A stretch of DNA of 64,000 bases from Microbacteriaceae bacterium VKM Ac-2854 (GTDB taxonomy: Bacteria > Actinomycetota > Actinomycetes > Actinomycetales > Microbacteriaceae). The first letter of the stretch is position 1. The number at the start of each line of letters is the position of its first letter. Shown one piece after another: positions 34,749-44,451 of this stretch. The position numbers and the translations under genes are program-made. Location: positions 740,900 to 804,899 of the forward strand of contig JABMLH010000002.1 of NCBI GenBank assembly GCA_013205085.1, written 5' to 3'. A model generated the notes under the pieces. It had not been told where the DNA came from. It did no database searches and saw only the letters and a list, made by a program, of their open reading frames with translations.

Positions 34749-35552
34749 ATGTCCCAGTCCCCGTCCGTCCAGCTCTACACCGTCCGCGACGCGATCGCGG
34801 CGGATCTCCCCGCCGCGGTCGCCCGGGTCGCCGAGATCGGCTTCACCAAGGTCGAGCCGTACTCCTTCGTCGAGCGTGCGGCCGAGTTCGAGAAGGCCTT
34901 CGCCGACAACGGCATCACGGCGCCCACCGGTCACGCCCCCGTCATCGACTCCACCGAGCCGGAGAAGGCGTTCGCCGCCGCCGCGCAGTTGGGCATCGGC
35001 CTCGTGATCGACCCGTTCATCCCGAGCGACCGTTGGCAGACCGCTGACGACGCGAAGAGGATCGCCGAGCGGGTGAACGAACTCCAGGTGCTCGCGGCCG
35101 CCTCCGGCCTGACGTTCGGCTACCACAACCACCAGTGGGAGTTCGCGAACCAGGTCGATGGCCGCCCCGTCTACGACTTTTTCCTCGAGGCGCTGAACTC
35201 CGAGGTCGTGCTCGAGATCGACACCTTCTGGGCCACCGTCGGCGGTATCGACGTGCCCGCGTTCCTCCGTTCGCTCGGCGACCGCGTGCAGGCGCTGCAC
35301 ATCAAGGACGGCCCCATCGCCGGCGCCATCGCCACCGCATTGCCGTCGAGCGAAAGCGCTCTCGAGGTTCCCGAGGAACTCGCCGACGCCTTCACCAGCC
35401 AGCTGCCCGCCGGCTCGGGTGACGTGAACGTATCGGCGATCCTCGCCGCCGCCCCGCACGCGCTGCGGGTCGTCGAGTTCGACGGCTACGCCGGCGACGT
35501 CTTCGAGGGCATCGCGACCTCGCTCGCGTGGCTCGCCGCGAACGACCGCTGA
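34749..35552 (+). CDS. Sugar phosphate isomerase/epimerase (IolE-like TIM barrel)
   Basis: A 267-residue protein, VQLYTVRDAIAADLPAAVARVAEIGFTKVEPYSF, with the metal-site regions GYHNHQWEF, VLEIDTFWATVGG and ALHIKDGP. This is the common form of AP-endonuclease-2-fold isomerases acting on keto-sugars or inosose derivatives. Its ribosome binding site AAAGGAG is 8 bases before the ATG. A LacI-like half-site AAACTTTCC lies upstream in the divergent spacer. Substrate unknown. Confidence 0.88.
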   Translation: MSQSPSVQLYTVRDAIAADLPAAVARVAEIGFTKVEPYSFVERAAEFEKAFADNGITAPTGHAPVIDSTEPEKAFAAAAQLGIGLVIDPFIPSDRWQTADDAKRIAERVNELQVLAAASGLTFGYHNHQWEFANQVDGRPVYDFFLEALNSEVVLEIDTFWATVGGIDVPAFLRSLGDRVQALHIKDGPIAGAIATALPSSESALEVPEELADAFTSQLPAGSGDVNVSAILAAAPHALRVVEFDGYAGDVFEGIATSLAWLAANDR

Positions 35553-35594
35553 CCGGACCGCGCCACCCCGGCGAACGCCACCCTCTAACCGAAG

Positions 35595-35626
35595 AGTTGC
35601 AGGTCGACTCGCGTCGGCCTGCAACT
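35595..35626. terminator. Bidirectional hairpin, palindrome family A (second copy)
   Basis: AGTTGCAGG (35595-35603) and CCTGCAACT (35618-35626) with a 14-base loop and TTTTCGG following. It matches the hairpin at 3737-3768, arms included, and again lies between convergent genes. Confidence 0.7.
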
Positions 35627-35655
35627 TTTCGGTCAGGAGGGGAGGGTGCTGAGCG

Positions 35656-36417
35656 TCAGGCCCAGTCGATGGCGATGTCGGCGAAGGCGTCCATGGTGCG
35701 GCCGGTGGTGAGCGCCGAGAGGCCGTGGGCGGCCGAGGTCGCGGCGTGGTACTGCTCGGTCGGCAGGAACGTGTTCGCCGCGATGCTGAGCGTCGTGGTG
35801 AAGGCGCCGGCCGTGAGGCTCGACACCCAGGCGACGGCCTCGTAGTTGAAGGTCAACGCGGCATTGCCGGACCAGGCGCTCTTCTTGAAGATCGTCGCGT
35901 AGACGCCGTAGGCCGCCTGCGGTCCGACGAAGCCGCGACCGGAGAGCGTGAACACGTTCGCGACCGCGGGGTCGACGCCGACGTTCGGGGTAACCGTGAG
36001 CGCCGGCGCGAGGGCGGTTACAGCGACCGAGGCGGAGGCGCCCAGAACCGATGCACCGACGACCGCGGTGCTGTCGGCGACGGTGATCACGAGCGTCGTG
36101 CTGGCGCGTCCCTGCGCGTCGGTGACGACGCTCGCCGCGCCGAGGGTGCCGGATCCGGATGCGATCACGAACGCGACCGATTCACCGGCCGCGACCAGAC
36201 CGCCCTTGCGCACCTCGATGACGATCGATGCGGTCTCGCCGCCGTAGACGGATCCGCTGGAGCCGACGTTCTGCACGGTGACAGCCTCGGTGGAGGCTGC
36301 GGCGAGCGGGGCGGCGACGGCCGTGGCGATGACGGGAGCCGCCCACGCAGCGGTGCGGACGATTCCGCGGCGGGAGAGTTCGGGTCGGGCGGGAGCGGGA
36401 GCAGGGGATGCGGTCAC
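35656..36417 (-). CDS. Secreted Tat-type protein with Ig-like and HtaA-associated domains, iron-box controlled
   Basis: A 253-residue exported protein. The N-terminus LSRRGIVRTAAWAAPVIATAVAAPLAAAS has the twin-arginine layout. Residues about 45-135 look like an Ig-like (Big-1/filamin) fold (GETASIVIEVRKGGLVAAGESVAF). Residues about 140-253 show GVDPAVANVFTLSGRGFVG, GVYATIF, FTTTLSIAAN and ATSAAHGLSALTTGRTMDAF. This resembles repeat modules I associate with HtaA-type haem-linked surface proteins of Microbacteriaceae, from memory only. The GTG start is at 36417. An iron-box-like site lies upstream, supporting a haem or iron role. Confidence 0.65.
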   Translation of the reverse strand: MTASPAPAPARPELSRRGIVRTAAWAAPVIATAVAAPLAAASTEAVTVQNVGSSGSVYGGETASIVIEVRKGGLVAAGESVAFVIASGSGTLGAASVVTDAQGRASTTLVITVADSTAVVGASVLGASASVAVTALAPALTVTPNVGVDPAVANVFTLSGRGFVGPQAAYGVYATIFKKSAWSGNAALTFNYEAVAWVSSLTAGAFTTTLSIAANTFLPTEQYHAATSAAHGLSALTTGRTMDAFADIAIDWA

Positions 36418-36471
36418 GGTCTCTACTTCGGTTCGGGTGGGCGATCGGCGTGCGGATGCAGCGCCGGGCGA

Positions 36472-36490
36472 TTAGGCCATCCTTACCTTA
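36472..36490. promoter_or_regulatory. DtxR/IdeR-type iron box upstream of the secreted protein
   Basis: TTAGGCCATCCTTACCTTA agrees at 13 of 19 positions with the DtxR consensus TTAGGTTAGCCTAACCTAA (read on the minus strand). A weaker second site is at 36497-36515 (11 of 19). Confidence 0.5.
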
Positions 36491-36554
36491 GTAAAGCAAG
36501 GCTCCCCTTACCAAATGGTGGTCGGTATCACCCGCAGTGCCGCGCACACAACGA

Positions 36555-36582
36555 AAGGCCGGCCCCCGAGGGGACCGGCCTT
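36555..36582 (-). terminator. Terminator of the ChvE-type transporter operon
   Basis: AAGGCCGGCCCC and GGGGACCGGCCTT fold around CGA, 16 bp past the stop codon. Confidence 0.75.
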
Positions 36583-36597
36583 CCGATGAGCGGATGC

Positions 36598-37698
36598 TTA
36601 CTGCTGGGTCAGCGGCTCGAGGGTCGGGTCGTTGGCGTACGCCTCGGCGGCGTTGTCCTTCGTGACGATGACCGGGTCGAGCAGGTACGCGGGAACGACC
36701 TTGACGCCGTTGTCGTACGACTTGTCGTCGTTCGTCTCGGCGGCATCGCCCTTCTGCAGTTCACCGGCCATCGTGATCGCCTGAGCGACCAGCGCGCGGG
36801 TGTCCTTGTTGATGGTCGAGTACTGCTCGCCCGCCATGATCGACTTGACCGACTCCACCTCGGAGTCCTGACCGGTCACGACCGGGATCGGCTTGCCGGC
36901 GCTCTTCACCGAGGTGATGATCGCGCGGGCCAGGGTGTCGTTCGGCGAGAGCACACCGTCGAGCTCGGTCGAGGAGTAGTTCGCGGTGAGCAGCGAGTCC
37001 ATGCGGCTCTGCGCGTTCTCGGCCTTCCAGCCGGCGGTCGCCGTCTGCTTGATGTCGGTCTGGCCGGAGACGACCTTGACGGTGCCGTCGTCGATCTTCG
37101 GCTGCAGCACGCTCATCGCACCGTTGAAGAACACGGCGGAGTTGGCGTCGTCCGACGAGCCGGAGAAGAGCTCGATGTTGTACGGGCCCTCGGCCTTCTT
37201 CGCGGCCATGCCGTCGAGCAGGGCCTGGCCCTGCAGCTCGCCGACCTTGAAGTTGTCGTAGGCGACGTAGTAGTCGACGTCCTCGGTGTTCAGGATGAGG
37301 CGGTCGTAGGCGATCACGATCGCGCCGGCGTCGTGCGCCGCCTTGACCTGGGTGCCCAACTGCGAACCATCGGCGGCACCGATGATGATGACCTTCGCGC
37401 CCTTGGTGACCATCGACTGCACCTGAGCCTGCTGGTCGGCGACGGTGCCGGAGGCGGCGGCGTACTGCACGTCCGACTCGAAGCCCGCCTCTTTGAGGCC
37501 GTCGGTGAAGAGCTGGCCGGCGAGCACCCAGTTCTCCGAGGTCTTCGAGGGCAGCGCGACACCGATCAGGGAGTCGGCCGCGAAGCCGGCGGCGGCACCG
37601 TCGGTCGAGGTGGTCTCGCCGCCACGGCTGGAGCAGCCGGAGAGGGCGAGGGCGGCGGCGGCCAGGACGGCCGTGGCTGCGAATGCGATTTTGCGCAT
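36598..37698 (-). CDS. chvE: ChvE-type sugar-binding lipoprotein of a multiple-monosaccharide ABC importer
   Basis: A 366-residue lipoprotein (lipobox LALSGCSS, Cys22) of the ribose/galactose-binding type I family: IGVALPSKTSENWVLAGQLFTDGLKEAGF, IIIGAADGSQLGTQVKAAHDAGAIVIAYDRLI and NDTLARAIITSVK. It matches the ChvE proteins encoded with GguA and GguB, which import glucose, galactose, xylose or arabinose. It is the third gene after gguA and gguB. The 130-bp spacer before it contains two copies of the palindrome GCATCCGGATGC (37788-37799, 37806-37817), so its expression may be separately tuned. Confidence 0.88.
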   Translation of the reverse strand: MRKIAFAATAVLAAAALALSGCSSRGGETTSTDGAAAGFAADSLIGVALPSKTSENWVLAGQLFTDGLKEAGFESDVQYAAASGTVADQQAQVQSMVTKGAKVIIIGAADGSQLGTQVKAAHDAGAIVIAYDRLILNTEDVDYYVAYDNFKVGELQGQALLDGMAAKKAEGPYNIELFSGSSDDANSAVFFNGAMSVLQPKIDDGTVKVVSGQTDIKQTATAGWKAENAQSRMDSLLTANYSSTELDGVLSPNDTLARAIITSVKSAGKPIPVVTGQDSEVESVKSIMAGEQYSTINKDTRALVAQAITMAGELQKGDAAETNDDKSYDNGVKVVPAYLLDPVIVTKDNAAEAYANDPTLEPLTQQ

Positions 37699-37828
37699 AC
37701 TGATCACTTTCTTCGTTGAGGGTGATGGATTGAGGGACTCAGTGGCCAGGGAGAGCCACAGAGGGTCTTCGGGGCGCGCCGACCCGCGCATCCGGATGCA
37801 GGCGGGCATCCGGATGCGGGGAGCCGCG

Positions 37829-39271
37829 TCAGTTGGGGGTGACGGCGCCCGGACGGGCGGTCTCGGGGGTTCCGGTGGTCGGTGCGAGAGCGTTGGTGTC
37901 GTCCTCGACGCGGCCGGCGGCGTCGCGCACCGGGGTGCCGCCTCCGCCTGCTCCGGTCGGGCCGCTGTCGTCGGCCTTGCGCTTGCTCCCGCCGGTGAGG
38001 AATCCGATGACCGAGGGGCGGCCCTGCTTCTTGTTCCAGACGTCGATCGCGACGGCGACCAGGAGCACGAGGCCCTTGATGATCTGCACGCGGTCGGCGC
38101 CGACGCCGAGCAGCTGCAATCCGTTGTTCAGCAGCGCCATGACCAGACCACCGATGATGGAGCCGGTCACGGTGCCGACACCACCCGCGACGGCCGCGCC
38201 ACCGATGAAGACGGCCGCGATCGCGTCCAGCTCCCAGCCGGTGCCGTCGGACGGGCCGGAGGCGTTGGAGCGGGCGACGAAGATCATCGCGGCGACCGCA
38301 GCGAGGATCGACATGTTCATCATCACGAAGAAGTTCACCCGGCGGCTCTTCACGCCCGACAGCTCGGCGGCGTGCGAGTTGCCACCGACCGCGTAGATGT
38401 GGCGACCGAGGATGGTGTTGCGGGTGACGAAGGAGTACAGCAGTACCAGAGCGCCGAGGATGATGCCCGACACCGGGAAGCTGGTGCCGATGCGGCCACC
38501 GGCGAACAGGAACGCGGCGTAGATCACCACCACGACCAGCAGGATCATCCGCACGTACATCGTCCAGATCGGGGCCAGTTCCGAACCCATCTCCCGCTGC
38601 ACCCGGCGGGCGCGGAACTCGCGCCAGACGACGGCCGCGGCGACCAGGATGCCGATCAGCAGGGTGAGGTTGTTGTAGCCCGTGTTCGGTCCGACCTCCG
38701 GCAGGTAGCCGGCGCCGATGTACTGGAAGTCCTGCGGCACCGGAACGGATGCCGAGTTGCCGACCCACTGGTTCAGGCCGCGGAAGAGCAGCATTCCGGC
38801 GAGGGTCACGATGAACGCGGGCACGCCGATGTACGCGACCCAGAAGCCTTGCCAGGCGCCGATCGCGGCGCCGAGGACGAGGCCGAGCACGATCGCGAGC
38901 GGCCAGGGCAGGTTCCAGGAGTTCATCGAGATCGCGACCACGATGCCGACGAACGCGGCGACCGAACCGACCGAGAGGTCGATGTGGCCGGCGATGATCA
39001 CCATCACCATGCCGATCGCGAGGATCAGGATGTAGGAATACTGGCTGACCACGGCGATCAGGTTGATCGGGTCGAGCGTCAGGCCGCCGGTCAGCACCTG
39101 GAAGATGGCGATGATCACGACGAGGGCGAGGATCATGCCGAGCTGGCGGCCACCCGAGGTGGTGCCGCCGCCGAAGATCTTCATGGCGTCGTGGAAGAAG
39201 CCGCGCTTCTGCGGAATCGGCGTGGAAATGGGGGTCGTCGCCGGGGCGGGGGTCTTGGCGGGGGCACTCAT
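37829..39271 (-). CDS. mmsB: Multiple-monosaccharide ABC importer permease (GguB/MmsB type)
   Basis: A 480-residue permease with about 10 hydrophobic helices and the AraH/RbsC family motif [15 protein letters not shown] early and [23 protein letters not shown] late (EAA-like loop region). It has a [10 protein letters not shown]... disordered tail of about 60 residues. The ATG overlaps the gguA stop by 4 bp (ATGA). It forms the channel for the sugar bound by ChvE and driven by the ATPase. Confidence 0.9.
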   Translation of the reverse strand: MSAPAKTPAPATTPISTPIPQKRGFFHDAMKIFGGGTTSGGRQLGMILALVVIIAIFQVLTGGLTLDPINLIAVVSQYSYILILAIGMVMVIIAGHIDLSVGSVAAFVGIVVAISMNSWNLPWPLAIVLGLVLGAAIGAWQGFWVAYIGVPAFIVTLAGMLLFRGLNQWVGNSASVPVPQDFQYIGAGYLPEVGPNTGYNNLTLLIGILVAAAVVWREFRARRVQREMGSELAPIWTMYVRMILLVVVVIYAAFLFAGGRIGTSFPVSGIILGALVLLYSFVTRNTILGRHIYAVGGNSHAAELSGVKSRRVNFFVMMNMSILAAVAAMIFVARSNASGPSDGTGWELDAIAAVFIGGAAVAGGVGTVTGSIIGGLVMALLNNGLQLLGVGADRVQIIKGLVLLVAVAIDVWNKKQGRPSVIGFLTGGSKRKADDSGPTGAGGGGTPVRDAAGRVEDDTNALAPTTGTPETARPGAVTPN

Positions 39272-40818
39272 GAGGCCTGTGCTCTCCTCTTCGTCGAGGT
39301 CATGTTCTTCATCAGGGTTTCGGGGTCGGCCTCTTCGGCCGTGAGGTCGGCCGTGACGGCGCCCTCGAAGATCGTGTAGATCCGGTCGGAGAGGCCCAGC
39401 AGTTCCGGCAGCTCGGAGGAGATGACGATGACGCCCTTCCCCTGGTTCGCGAGCTGCTGGATGATGCCGTAGATCTCGTACTTCGCGCCGACGTCGATGC
39501 CGCGGGTGGGCTCGTCCAGGATCAGCAGGTCGGGGTCGGTGAACATCCACTTCGCCAGCACGACCTTCTGCTGGTTGCCGCCGGAGAGCTTGGCGACGCC
39601 CTCATCCACCGTCGGAGTCTTGATCCGCAGGCTCTTGCGGTAGCCCTCCGCGAAGTTGTACTCCGCGGATTCGTCGACCACACCGCCCTTGGCGATCTTC
39701 GTGAGCTTGGCGGCGACGGTGGAGCGCTTGATGTCATCGAGCAGGTTCAGGCCGAGGGCCTTGCGGTCCTCGCTGACGTACGCGAGGCCGGCGTCGATCG
39801 CGTCGGAGACCGACTTGAGCTGGATCTGCTTGCCGTCCTTGATGATCGTGCCGGACAGGAAGGTGCCGTAGGAGCGGCCGAAGATCGACATCGCCAGCTC
39901 GGTGCGGCCGGCGCCCATCAGGCCCGCGATGCCGACGATCTCGCCGCGGCGCACGTGGATGTTGGATCCCTTGCAGACCATCCGCTCGGCGACCAGAGGG
40001 TGCTGCACCCACCAGTCGCGCACCTCGAAGAAGGTCTCGCCGATGTTCGGCGTGTGCTCCGGGAAGCGGCTCTCGAGATCGCGGCCGACCATGCCGCGGA
40101 TGATGCGGTCCTCGTTGACGCCGTCGCGCTTGACGTTCAGCGTCTCGATCGACTTGCCGTCGCGGATGATCGTGATCTCATCCGCGATCGCCTCGATCTC
40201 GTTGAGCTTGTGGCTGATCATGATCGACGAGATGCCGCGGGACTTCAGGCCCCGGATCAGGTCGAGCAGGTGCTGCGAGTCGTTCTCGTTCAGGGCCGCG
40301 GTCGGCTCGTCGAGGATGAGCAGCTTGACGTCCTTGTTCAGCGCCTTGGCGATCTCGACCAGCTGCTGCTTGCCGACACCGATGTTCTTGATCAGCGTGT
40401 CCGGCTCGTCGGAGAGGCCGACGCGGGCGAGCAGCTCGATCGCGCGCCGCTTGGCGCCCTTCCAGTCGATCGCACCGAAGCGGGTCGGCTCGTTGCCGAG
40501 GAAGATGTTCTCGGTGATCGAGAGCTCGGGGATGAGGGCGAGCTCCTGGTGGATGATCACGATGCCGGCGTTCTCGCTGGAGCGGATGTCCTTGAAGCGG
40601 ACCTCCTCGCCCTGGTAGACGATGTCGCCGTCGTAGGTGCCGTAGGGGTAGACGCCCGACAGCACTTTCATCAGGGTGGACTTGCCGGCGCCGTTCTCGC
40701 CGCAGATCGCGTGGATCTCGGCGGCGCGCACGCTGAGCGAGACGTTGGACAGGGCCTTCACACCGGGGAATTCCTTGGTGATCGAGCGCATCTCGAGAAT
40801 GATCGGTTGCTCCGTCAC
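39268..40818 (-). CDS. mmsA: Multiple-monosaccharide ABC importer ATPase (GguA/MmsA type)
   Basis: A 516-residue ATPase with two nucleotide-binding domains. The first has the full Walker [10 protein letters not shown] (K46). The second has the changed GLMGAGRTE, the normal state in the sugar (RbsA/AraG) class. Signature LSGGNQQK and [11 protein letters not shown] lie in domain 2, and [13 protein letters not shown] in domain 1. The GTG at 40818 is preceded by GGAGGTGCACTC. First gene of the gguA-gguB-chvE operon. Confidence 0.92.
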   Translation of the reverse strand: MTEQPIILEMRSITKEFPGVKALSNVSLSVRAAEIHAICGENGAGKSTLMKVLSGVYPYGTYDGDIVYQGEEVRFKDIRSSENAGIVIIHQELALIPELSITENIFLGNEPTRFGAIDWKGAKRRAIELLARVGLSDEPDTLIKNIGVGKQQLVEIAKALNKDVKLLILDEPTAALNENDSQHLLDLIRGLKSRGISSIMISHKLNEIEAIADEITIIRDGKSIETLNVKRDGVNEDRIIRGMVGRDLESRFPEHTPNIGETFFEVRDWWVQHPLVAERMVCKGSNIHVRRGEIVGIAGLMGAGRTELAMSIFGRSYGTFLSGTIIKDGKQIQLKSVSDAIDAGLAYVSEDRKALGLNLLDDIKRSTVAAKLTKIAKGGVVDESAEYNFAEGYRKSLRIKTPTVDEGVAKLSGGNQQKVVLAKWMFTDPDLLILDEPTRGIDVGAKYEIYGIIQQLANQGKGVIVISSELPELLGLSDRIYTIFEGAVTADLTAEEADPETLMKNMTSTKRRAQAS

Positions 40819-41278
40819 GAGTGCACCTCCGACTGGGCGGGATGCGTCGTGCGGGGGCTTCGGGTGGTGGGAACAGCGATGTTCACATCTGCCTCCGTTT
40901 GCAGGACGACTGCGTCTGCATGGTGTGTCACGAACGGGGTGCCGTTCGCTGCACACAGCCAACACCGTCGGCCCGGTTGGCGTCAAGTCTTGAACTCAGC
41001 AACTTGATAACGAGCGGATAACGCGGTTGAGTTCACGCGGAAAGCCCGGTTTTCCGGGGCTGAAGGCACGGTCGTGGCCGGTTCGCGTCACTGCTTGAAG
41101 CCAACGGTTGTGGGTTTGTGGGCGCCGTCGCGGGCTGGACTACCGGTGGGATCGCCCGTAGCGGCAGGACAGGTCGCTCCACCTCGGGCTGCCGAGACGA
41201 CCCTCGAATGACCGAGCCGTTGCGGCCCCGGCCGCGGCTGCGGTTTCCGAGGTTGCCTTGGATCGGGCTGCCGCCTTT
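40819..41278. promoter_or_regulatory. Spacer with candidate operator of the gguA operon; no gene seen
   Basis: This 460-bp non-coding stretch carries TGAACTCA (40991-40998) and its inverse TGAGTTCA (41028-41035) around an AT-richer core with TTGATAACGAGCGGATAACG, the likely gguA promoter/operator region. The half beyond 41040 is GC-rich; open frames there have no coding signature I can recognise. Confidence 0.4.
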
Positions 41279-41311
41279 GCCGGGCGTGAGAAACGCTTCG
41301 CGTTCCTCACG
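41279..41311 (-). terminator. Strong terminator of the ROK/xylose-type ABC operon
   Basis: CCGGGCGTGAG and CTCACGCCCGG fold with an inner AACGC/GCGTT stem. The stem includes the permease stop codon. Confidence 0.8.
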
Positions 41312-42482
41312 CCCGGCCGTGGGCCGCCCGCGAACGCCGCGATATCGAGTCGACCACCACGGCAAGCACGAGCACCGCGCCCGTGATCATGTAGCGCACG
41401 GACGAGTCGAGCGACAGCAGCGTGAGCCCGCTCGAGATCGACTGGATCACGACGATCCCCAGCAGCGCCGAGTAGGCGCTCCCCCGGCCACCGAAGAGCG
41501 AGGTGCCGCCGATCACTGCGGCGGCGATCGCGTTCAAGTTGGTCTCACCCGCGCCCGAGGACAGCGAGGCCGAGGTGAGCCGCGCGGCCGCGAGCAGGCC
41601 ACCCAGCGCCGCGAGCATCCCGCAGAGCACGAACACCGAGACGTAGACGCGATCGACGGCGATGCCCGCTCGCCGGGCCGCCTCGACGCTGCCGCCGACG
41701 GCGAAGACCGAACGGCCCCAGCGCGTGCGTCGCAACACCAGATCGACCCCCGCGACCAGCAGCACGAAGAGCAGGAAGGTCACCCCGACGCCGCGGTCGA
41801 GCGACAGGTAGGCCGATACGGCGACGAGGAGTACGAGCAGCAGCACCGCCCGCACCAGGATCTCCGCGCGCGCGACCGCGGGAAGCCCGGCCTGCTCGCG
41901 CCGACGCGCGTTGCGCAGAGCGAAGAACCCGTAGGCCGCCACCGCGAGCCCCGAGAGCACGTAGTCCAGCCACGGCGGCAGGAAGGTCTGCTGCGCGAGG
42001 ATCACGATCCAGGAGTCGTACGGGAGGTTGATCGACCCCTGCGGCCCGAGCACCCAGAGCTGGAGCCCCAGCACGCCGAGCAGTCCGGCCAGGGTCACGA
42101 TGAAGCTGGGCACGCCGAAGCGGGTGAACAGTACGCCGTAGGCGATGCCGGCCAGCGCGCCCGCCGCGACGGCGGCCGCGATCGCCACCGGCAGCGGCCA
42201 TCCGTACCGCGTCAAGCCGACGCCGAGGATCGCGGCCGCGAGCCCGCTTACCGAGCCGACGGACAGATCGATCTGCCCCAGCAGCAGCACCAGCACGATC
42301 CCCACCGCGATGGTGCCCACCGCGGCGCACTGCAGCGACAGGTTCACCAGGTTGTCGGGCGAGAGGAACGCGGGGTTGGCGCTCTGGAACACGACCGCGA
42401 TGATCACCAGCCCCAGGACCACGGGCAGGGCGCCGAGCTCGCCCGCCTCGAGACGGCTGCGGATCCGCGCCAGCGCGTTCAC
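41307..42482 (-). CDS. Ribose/xylose-type ABC importer permease
   Basis: A 391-residue AraH/RbsC-family permease with about 10 helices: [20 protein letters not shown] near residue 70 and LNAIAAAVIGGTSLFGGRGSAYSALLG near residue 315 are family landmarks. The GTG at 42482 overlaps the ATPase stop (GTGA), giving a coupled SBP-ATPase-permease order. With the XylF-like binding protein and ROK regulator it is probably a xylose or related pentose importer. Confidence 0.9.
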   Translation of the reverse strand: MNALARIRSRLEAGELGALPVVLGLVIIAVVFQSANPAFLSPDNLVNLSLQCAAVGTIAVGIVLVLLLGQIDLSVGSVSGLAAAILGVGLTRYGWPLPVAIAAAVAAGALAGIAYGVLFTRFGVPSFIVTLAGLLGVLGLQLWVLGPQGSINLPYDSWIVILAQQTFLPPWLDYVLSGLAVAAYGFFALRNARRREQAGLPAVARAEILVRAVLLLVLLVAVSAYLSLDRGVGVTFLLFVLLVAGVDLVLRRTRWGRSVFAVGGSVEAARRAGIAVDRVYVSVFVLCGMLAALGGLLAAARLTSASLSSGAGETNLNAIAAAVIGGTSLFGGRGSAYSALLGIVVIQSISSGLTLLSLDSSVRYMITGAVLVLAVVVDSISRRSRAAHGRA

Positions 42483-43306
42483 GCGCGACCCGCCGAACGC
42501 CGCGAGACGGAGTTGTCGGTCGCACCCGTGATCGCCGCGATGATGTCCTCGTAGCCGACGTCCGGGATCCGGAAGTCGCCGTTGTTGCGACCCAGCCGCA
42601 GCACCACCACCCGGTCGGCGACGGCCTGCACATCGGCCATGTTGTGGCTGATCAGCACCACGCCGAGGCCCTGGTCGCGCAATTGCTCGATCAGGTTCAG
42701 CACCTCGGCCGTCTGCGCCACCCCGAGAGCCGCGGTGGGCTCGTCGAGCACCACCACGCTCGGCTCGCCGATCAGCGAACGCGCGATCGCGACGGTCTGG
42801 CGCTGCCCGCCCGACAGCGACGCGACCGGCACCCGCACCGAGGGCAGCTTCGCCGAGAGCCGGCGCAGTAGCTCCCAGGAACGCTTCTCCATCTCGACCT
42901 CGTCGAGGGCGCCGCGGCCGAGCTCGCGGCCGAGGTAGAGGTTCGACACGACGTCGAGGTTCTCGCAGAGCGAGAGTTCCTGGAACACGGTCGCGATGCC
43001 CAGCGCCTGCGATTCGGCCGGCGTCGGGATGAGCACCTCGCGCCCGCGGAACAGGATCGCGCCCGAATCCGCCGGGTGCACACCGGAGAGCACCTTGATC
43101 AGCGTCGACTTGCCGGCGCCGTTATCGCCCACGAGCGCGACGACCTCGCCGGCGTCGACGTCGAAGTCCACCCCGTCGAGGGCGTGCACCGCGCCGAAGC
43201 GCTTGGTGATGCCGCGCATCGAGAGGATGCTCTCGCGCACCGGAGCACCGTTCGACACCGCGGGATCCGGCAGCGGGGTCGGGTCGATCGAGTCGCGGAT
43301 CGTCAC
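42479..43306 (-). CDS. Single-domain sugar ABC importer ATPase (XylG/FrcA-like)
   Basis: A 275-residue ATPase of the sugar CUT2 class with only one nucleotide-binding domain: GDNGAGKST (K66), the Q-loop [41 protein letters not shown] and the H-loop LISHNMADV. Most CUT2 ATPases are about 500 residues with two domains; half-length forms such as FrcA must work as homodimers. No second-domain remnant is visible before the coupled permease start. The GTG at 43306 overlaps the binding-protein stop. Confidence 0.9.
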   Translation of the reverse strand: MTIRDSIDPTPLPDPAVSNGAPVRESILSMRGITKRFGAVHALDGVDFDVDAGEVVALVGDNGAGKSTLIKVLSGVHPADSGAILFRGREVLIPTPAESQALGIATVFQELSLCENLDVVSNLYLGRELGRGALDEVEMEKRSWELLRRLSAKLPSVRVPVASLSGGQRQTVAIARSLIGEPSVVVLDEPTAALGVAQTAEVLNLIEQLRDQGLGVVLISHNMADVQAVADRVVVLRLGRNNGDFRIPDVGYEDIIAAITGATDNSVSRRSAGRA

Positions 43307-44445
43307 GGGGTCGGGCCTCCGGAGGGTGTCGGGGTGGCGTCGAGCAGCCCGTGCTCGGCGCATGCGCGCTCGTAGGCGCTGGTGCAAATCTGGTTCACGG
43401 TGAGAAATCCGTCGGCGATCACGGTCGCAGCGATGTCGTCGACCGTGACGGCGGCGGAGGAAAGCAGCGTACTCGGGATGCCGTCGATCACGGTGTCGCC
43501 TTCCGGCGTGCCGCCGCGCGCCAGCAGCACCGCCACCTCGGCCGCCTTCTCCGCCTCCGGCTTCATCGCCTTGTACACGGTCATGTACTGGTCGCCGCTG
43601 AGGATGCGTTGGATCCCGGCCAGCTCGGCGTCCTGTCCGGTCACCGGCGGCACGGCGACGCCGGCCGAGCGCATCGCCGCGATCGCGCCGGCCGCCATGC
43701 TGTCGTTCGCGACGTAGATCCCGGTGATCCGATCCCCGAACTTGGTGATCTGACCGGCGACCCAGTTCTGCGCCTGGATCGGATCCCAGCCGGGCACGTC
43801 GTACTCGGCCAGCACAGCCACGCCGCTACCGTCGAGGACGTCGTGCGCGCCGCGCTTGTACTCGCTCGCGTTGTTGTCGGTCGGCGAGCCGTTCACCATC
43901 AGGATCCCCTCCCCCGGCTCGTCACCACCGAGGGTCTGCACCCGGTCCGCCAGCGCGAGCGCCTGCAGCCGGCCGACCTGGCGGTTGTCGAAGGAGACGT
44001 AGTACTCGATGTCGGGGCTGTCGATCATCCGGTCGTAGGAGACGACCGGAACGCCACGCTCCTTCGCCTCGGCGACGATGGTCGCGGCGGCGCTGGAGTC
44101 GAACGGACTCAGCACCAGCACCGAGACGCCCTGGGTGAGCATCGACTCCGCCTGCTGCAGTTGCTTGGCCGCGTCGCCGTCGGCGTTCCCGTAGAGCACC
44201 GTCGTGCCGGGGGCGATCCGCTCGATCTCGGCCTCGAAGTACGGCCGGTCGGCGCTCTGGTACCGGGCGGTGACGGAATCCGGCAGCAGCAGGCCGACCC
44301 GGATCTCCCCGCCGGACGCCGGCGCGTCGGGTTCTCGACCGTTCGCACACCCGGACACGCCGAAGAGCAGCAGCGCCCCCGCGAGTGCACCGCCGAGGAG
44401 TCGGGTGACTCCGCTTCGACGCCGTTGCCGAATCCTGCTGCGCAT
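43303..44445 (-). CDS. XylF-like sugar-binding lipoprotein
   Basis: A 380-residue binding protein with a lipobox at LLFGVSGC (Cys33). Type I fold motifs are IRVGLLLPDSVTARYQSADRPYFEAE, VLVLSPFDSSAAATIVAEAKERGVPVVSYDRM and IYVANDSMAAGAIAAMRSAGV, then VTGQDAELAGIQRILSGDQYMTVYK, which is the pattern of xylose-binding XylF. It is encoded 6 bp after the ROK regulator stop and is coupled to the ATPase gene. Confidence 0.88.
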   Translation of the reverse strand: MRSRIRQRRRSGVTRLLGGALAGALLLFGVSGCANGREPDAPASGGEIRVGLLLPDSVTARYQSADRPYFEAEIERIAPGTTVLYGNADGDAAKQLQQAESMLTQGVSVLVLSPFDSSAAATIVAEAKERGVPVVSYDRMIDSPDIEYYVSFDNRQVGRLQALALADRVQTLGGDEPGEGILMVNGSPTDNNASEYKRGAHDVLDGSGVAVLAEYDVPGWDPIQAQNWVAGQITKFGDRITGIYVANDSMAAGAIAAMRSAGVAVPPVTGQDAELAGIQRILSGDQYMTVYKAMKPEAEKAAEVAVLLARGGTPEGDTVIDGIPSTLLSSAAVTVDDIAATVIADGFLTVNQICTSAYERACAEHGLLDATPTPSGGPTP

Positions 44446-44451
44446 AACGCC

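Noticed and set aside
41033..41365. Possible small gene in the spacer after the xylose-type operon
   Set aside because: No start signal, no domain, and it would run through the strong terminator hairpin at 41279-41311.
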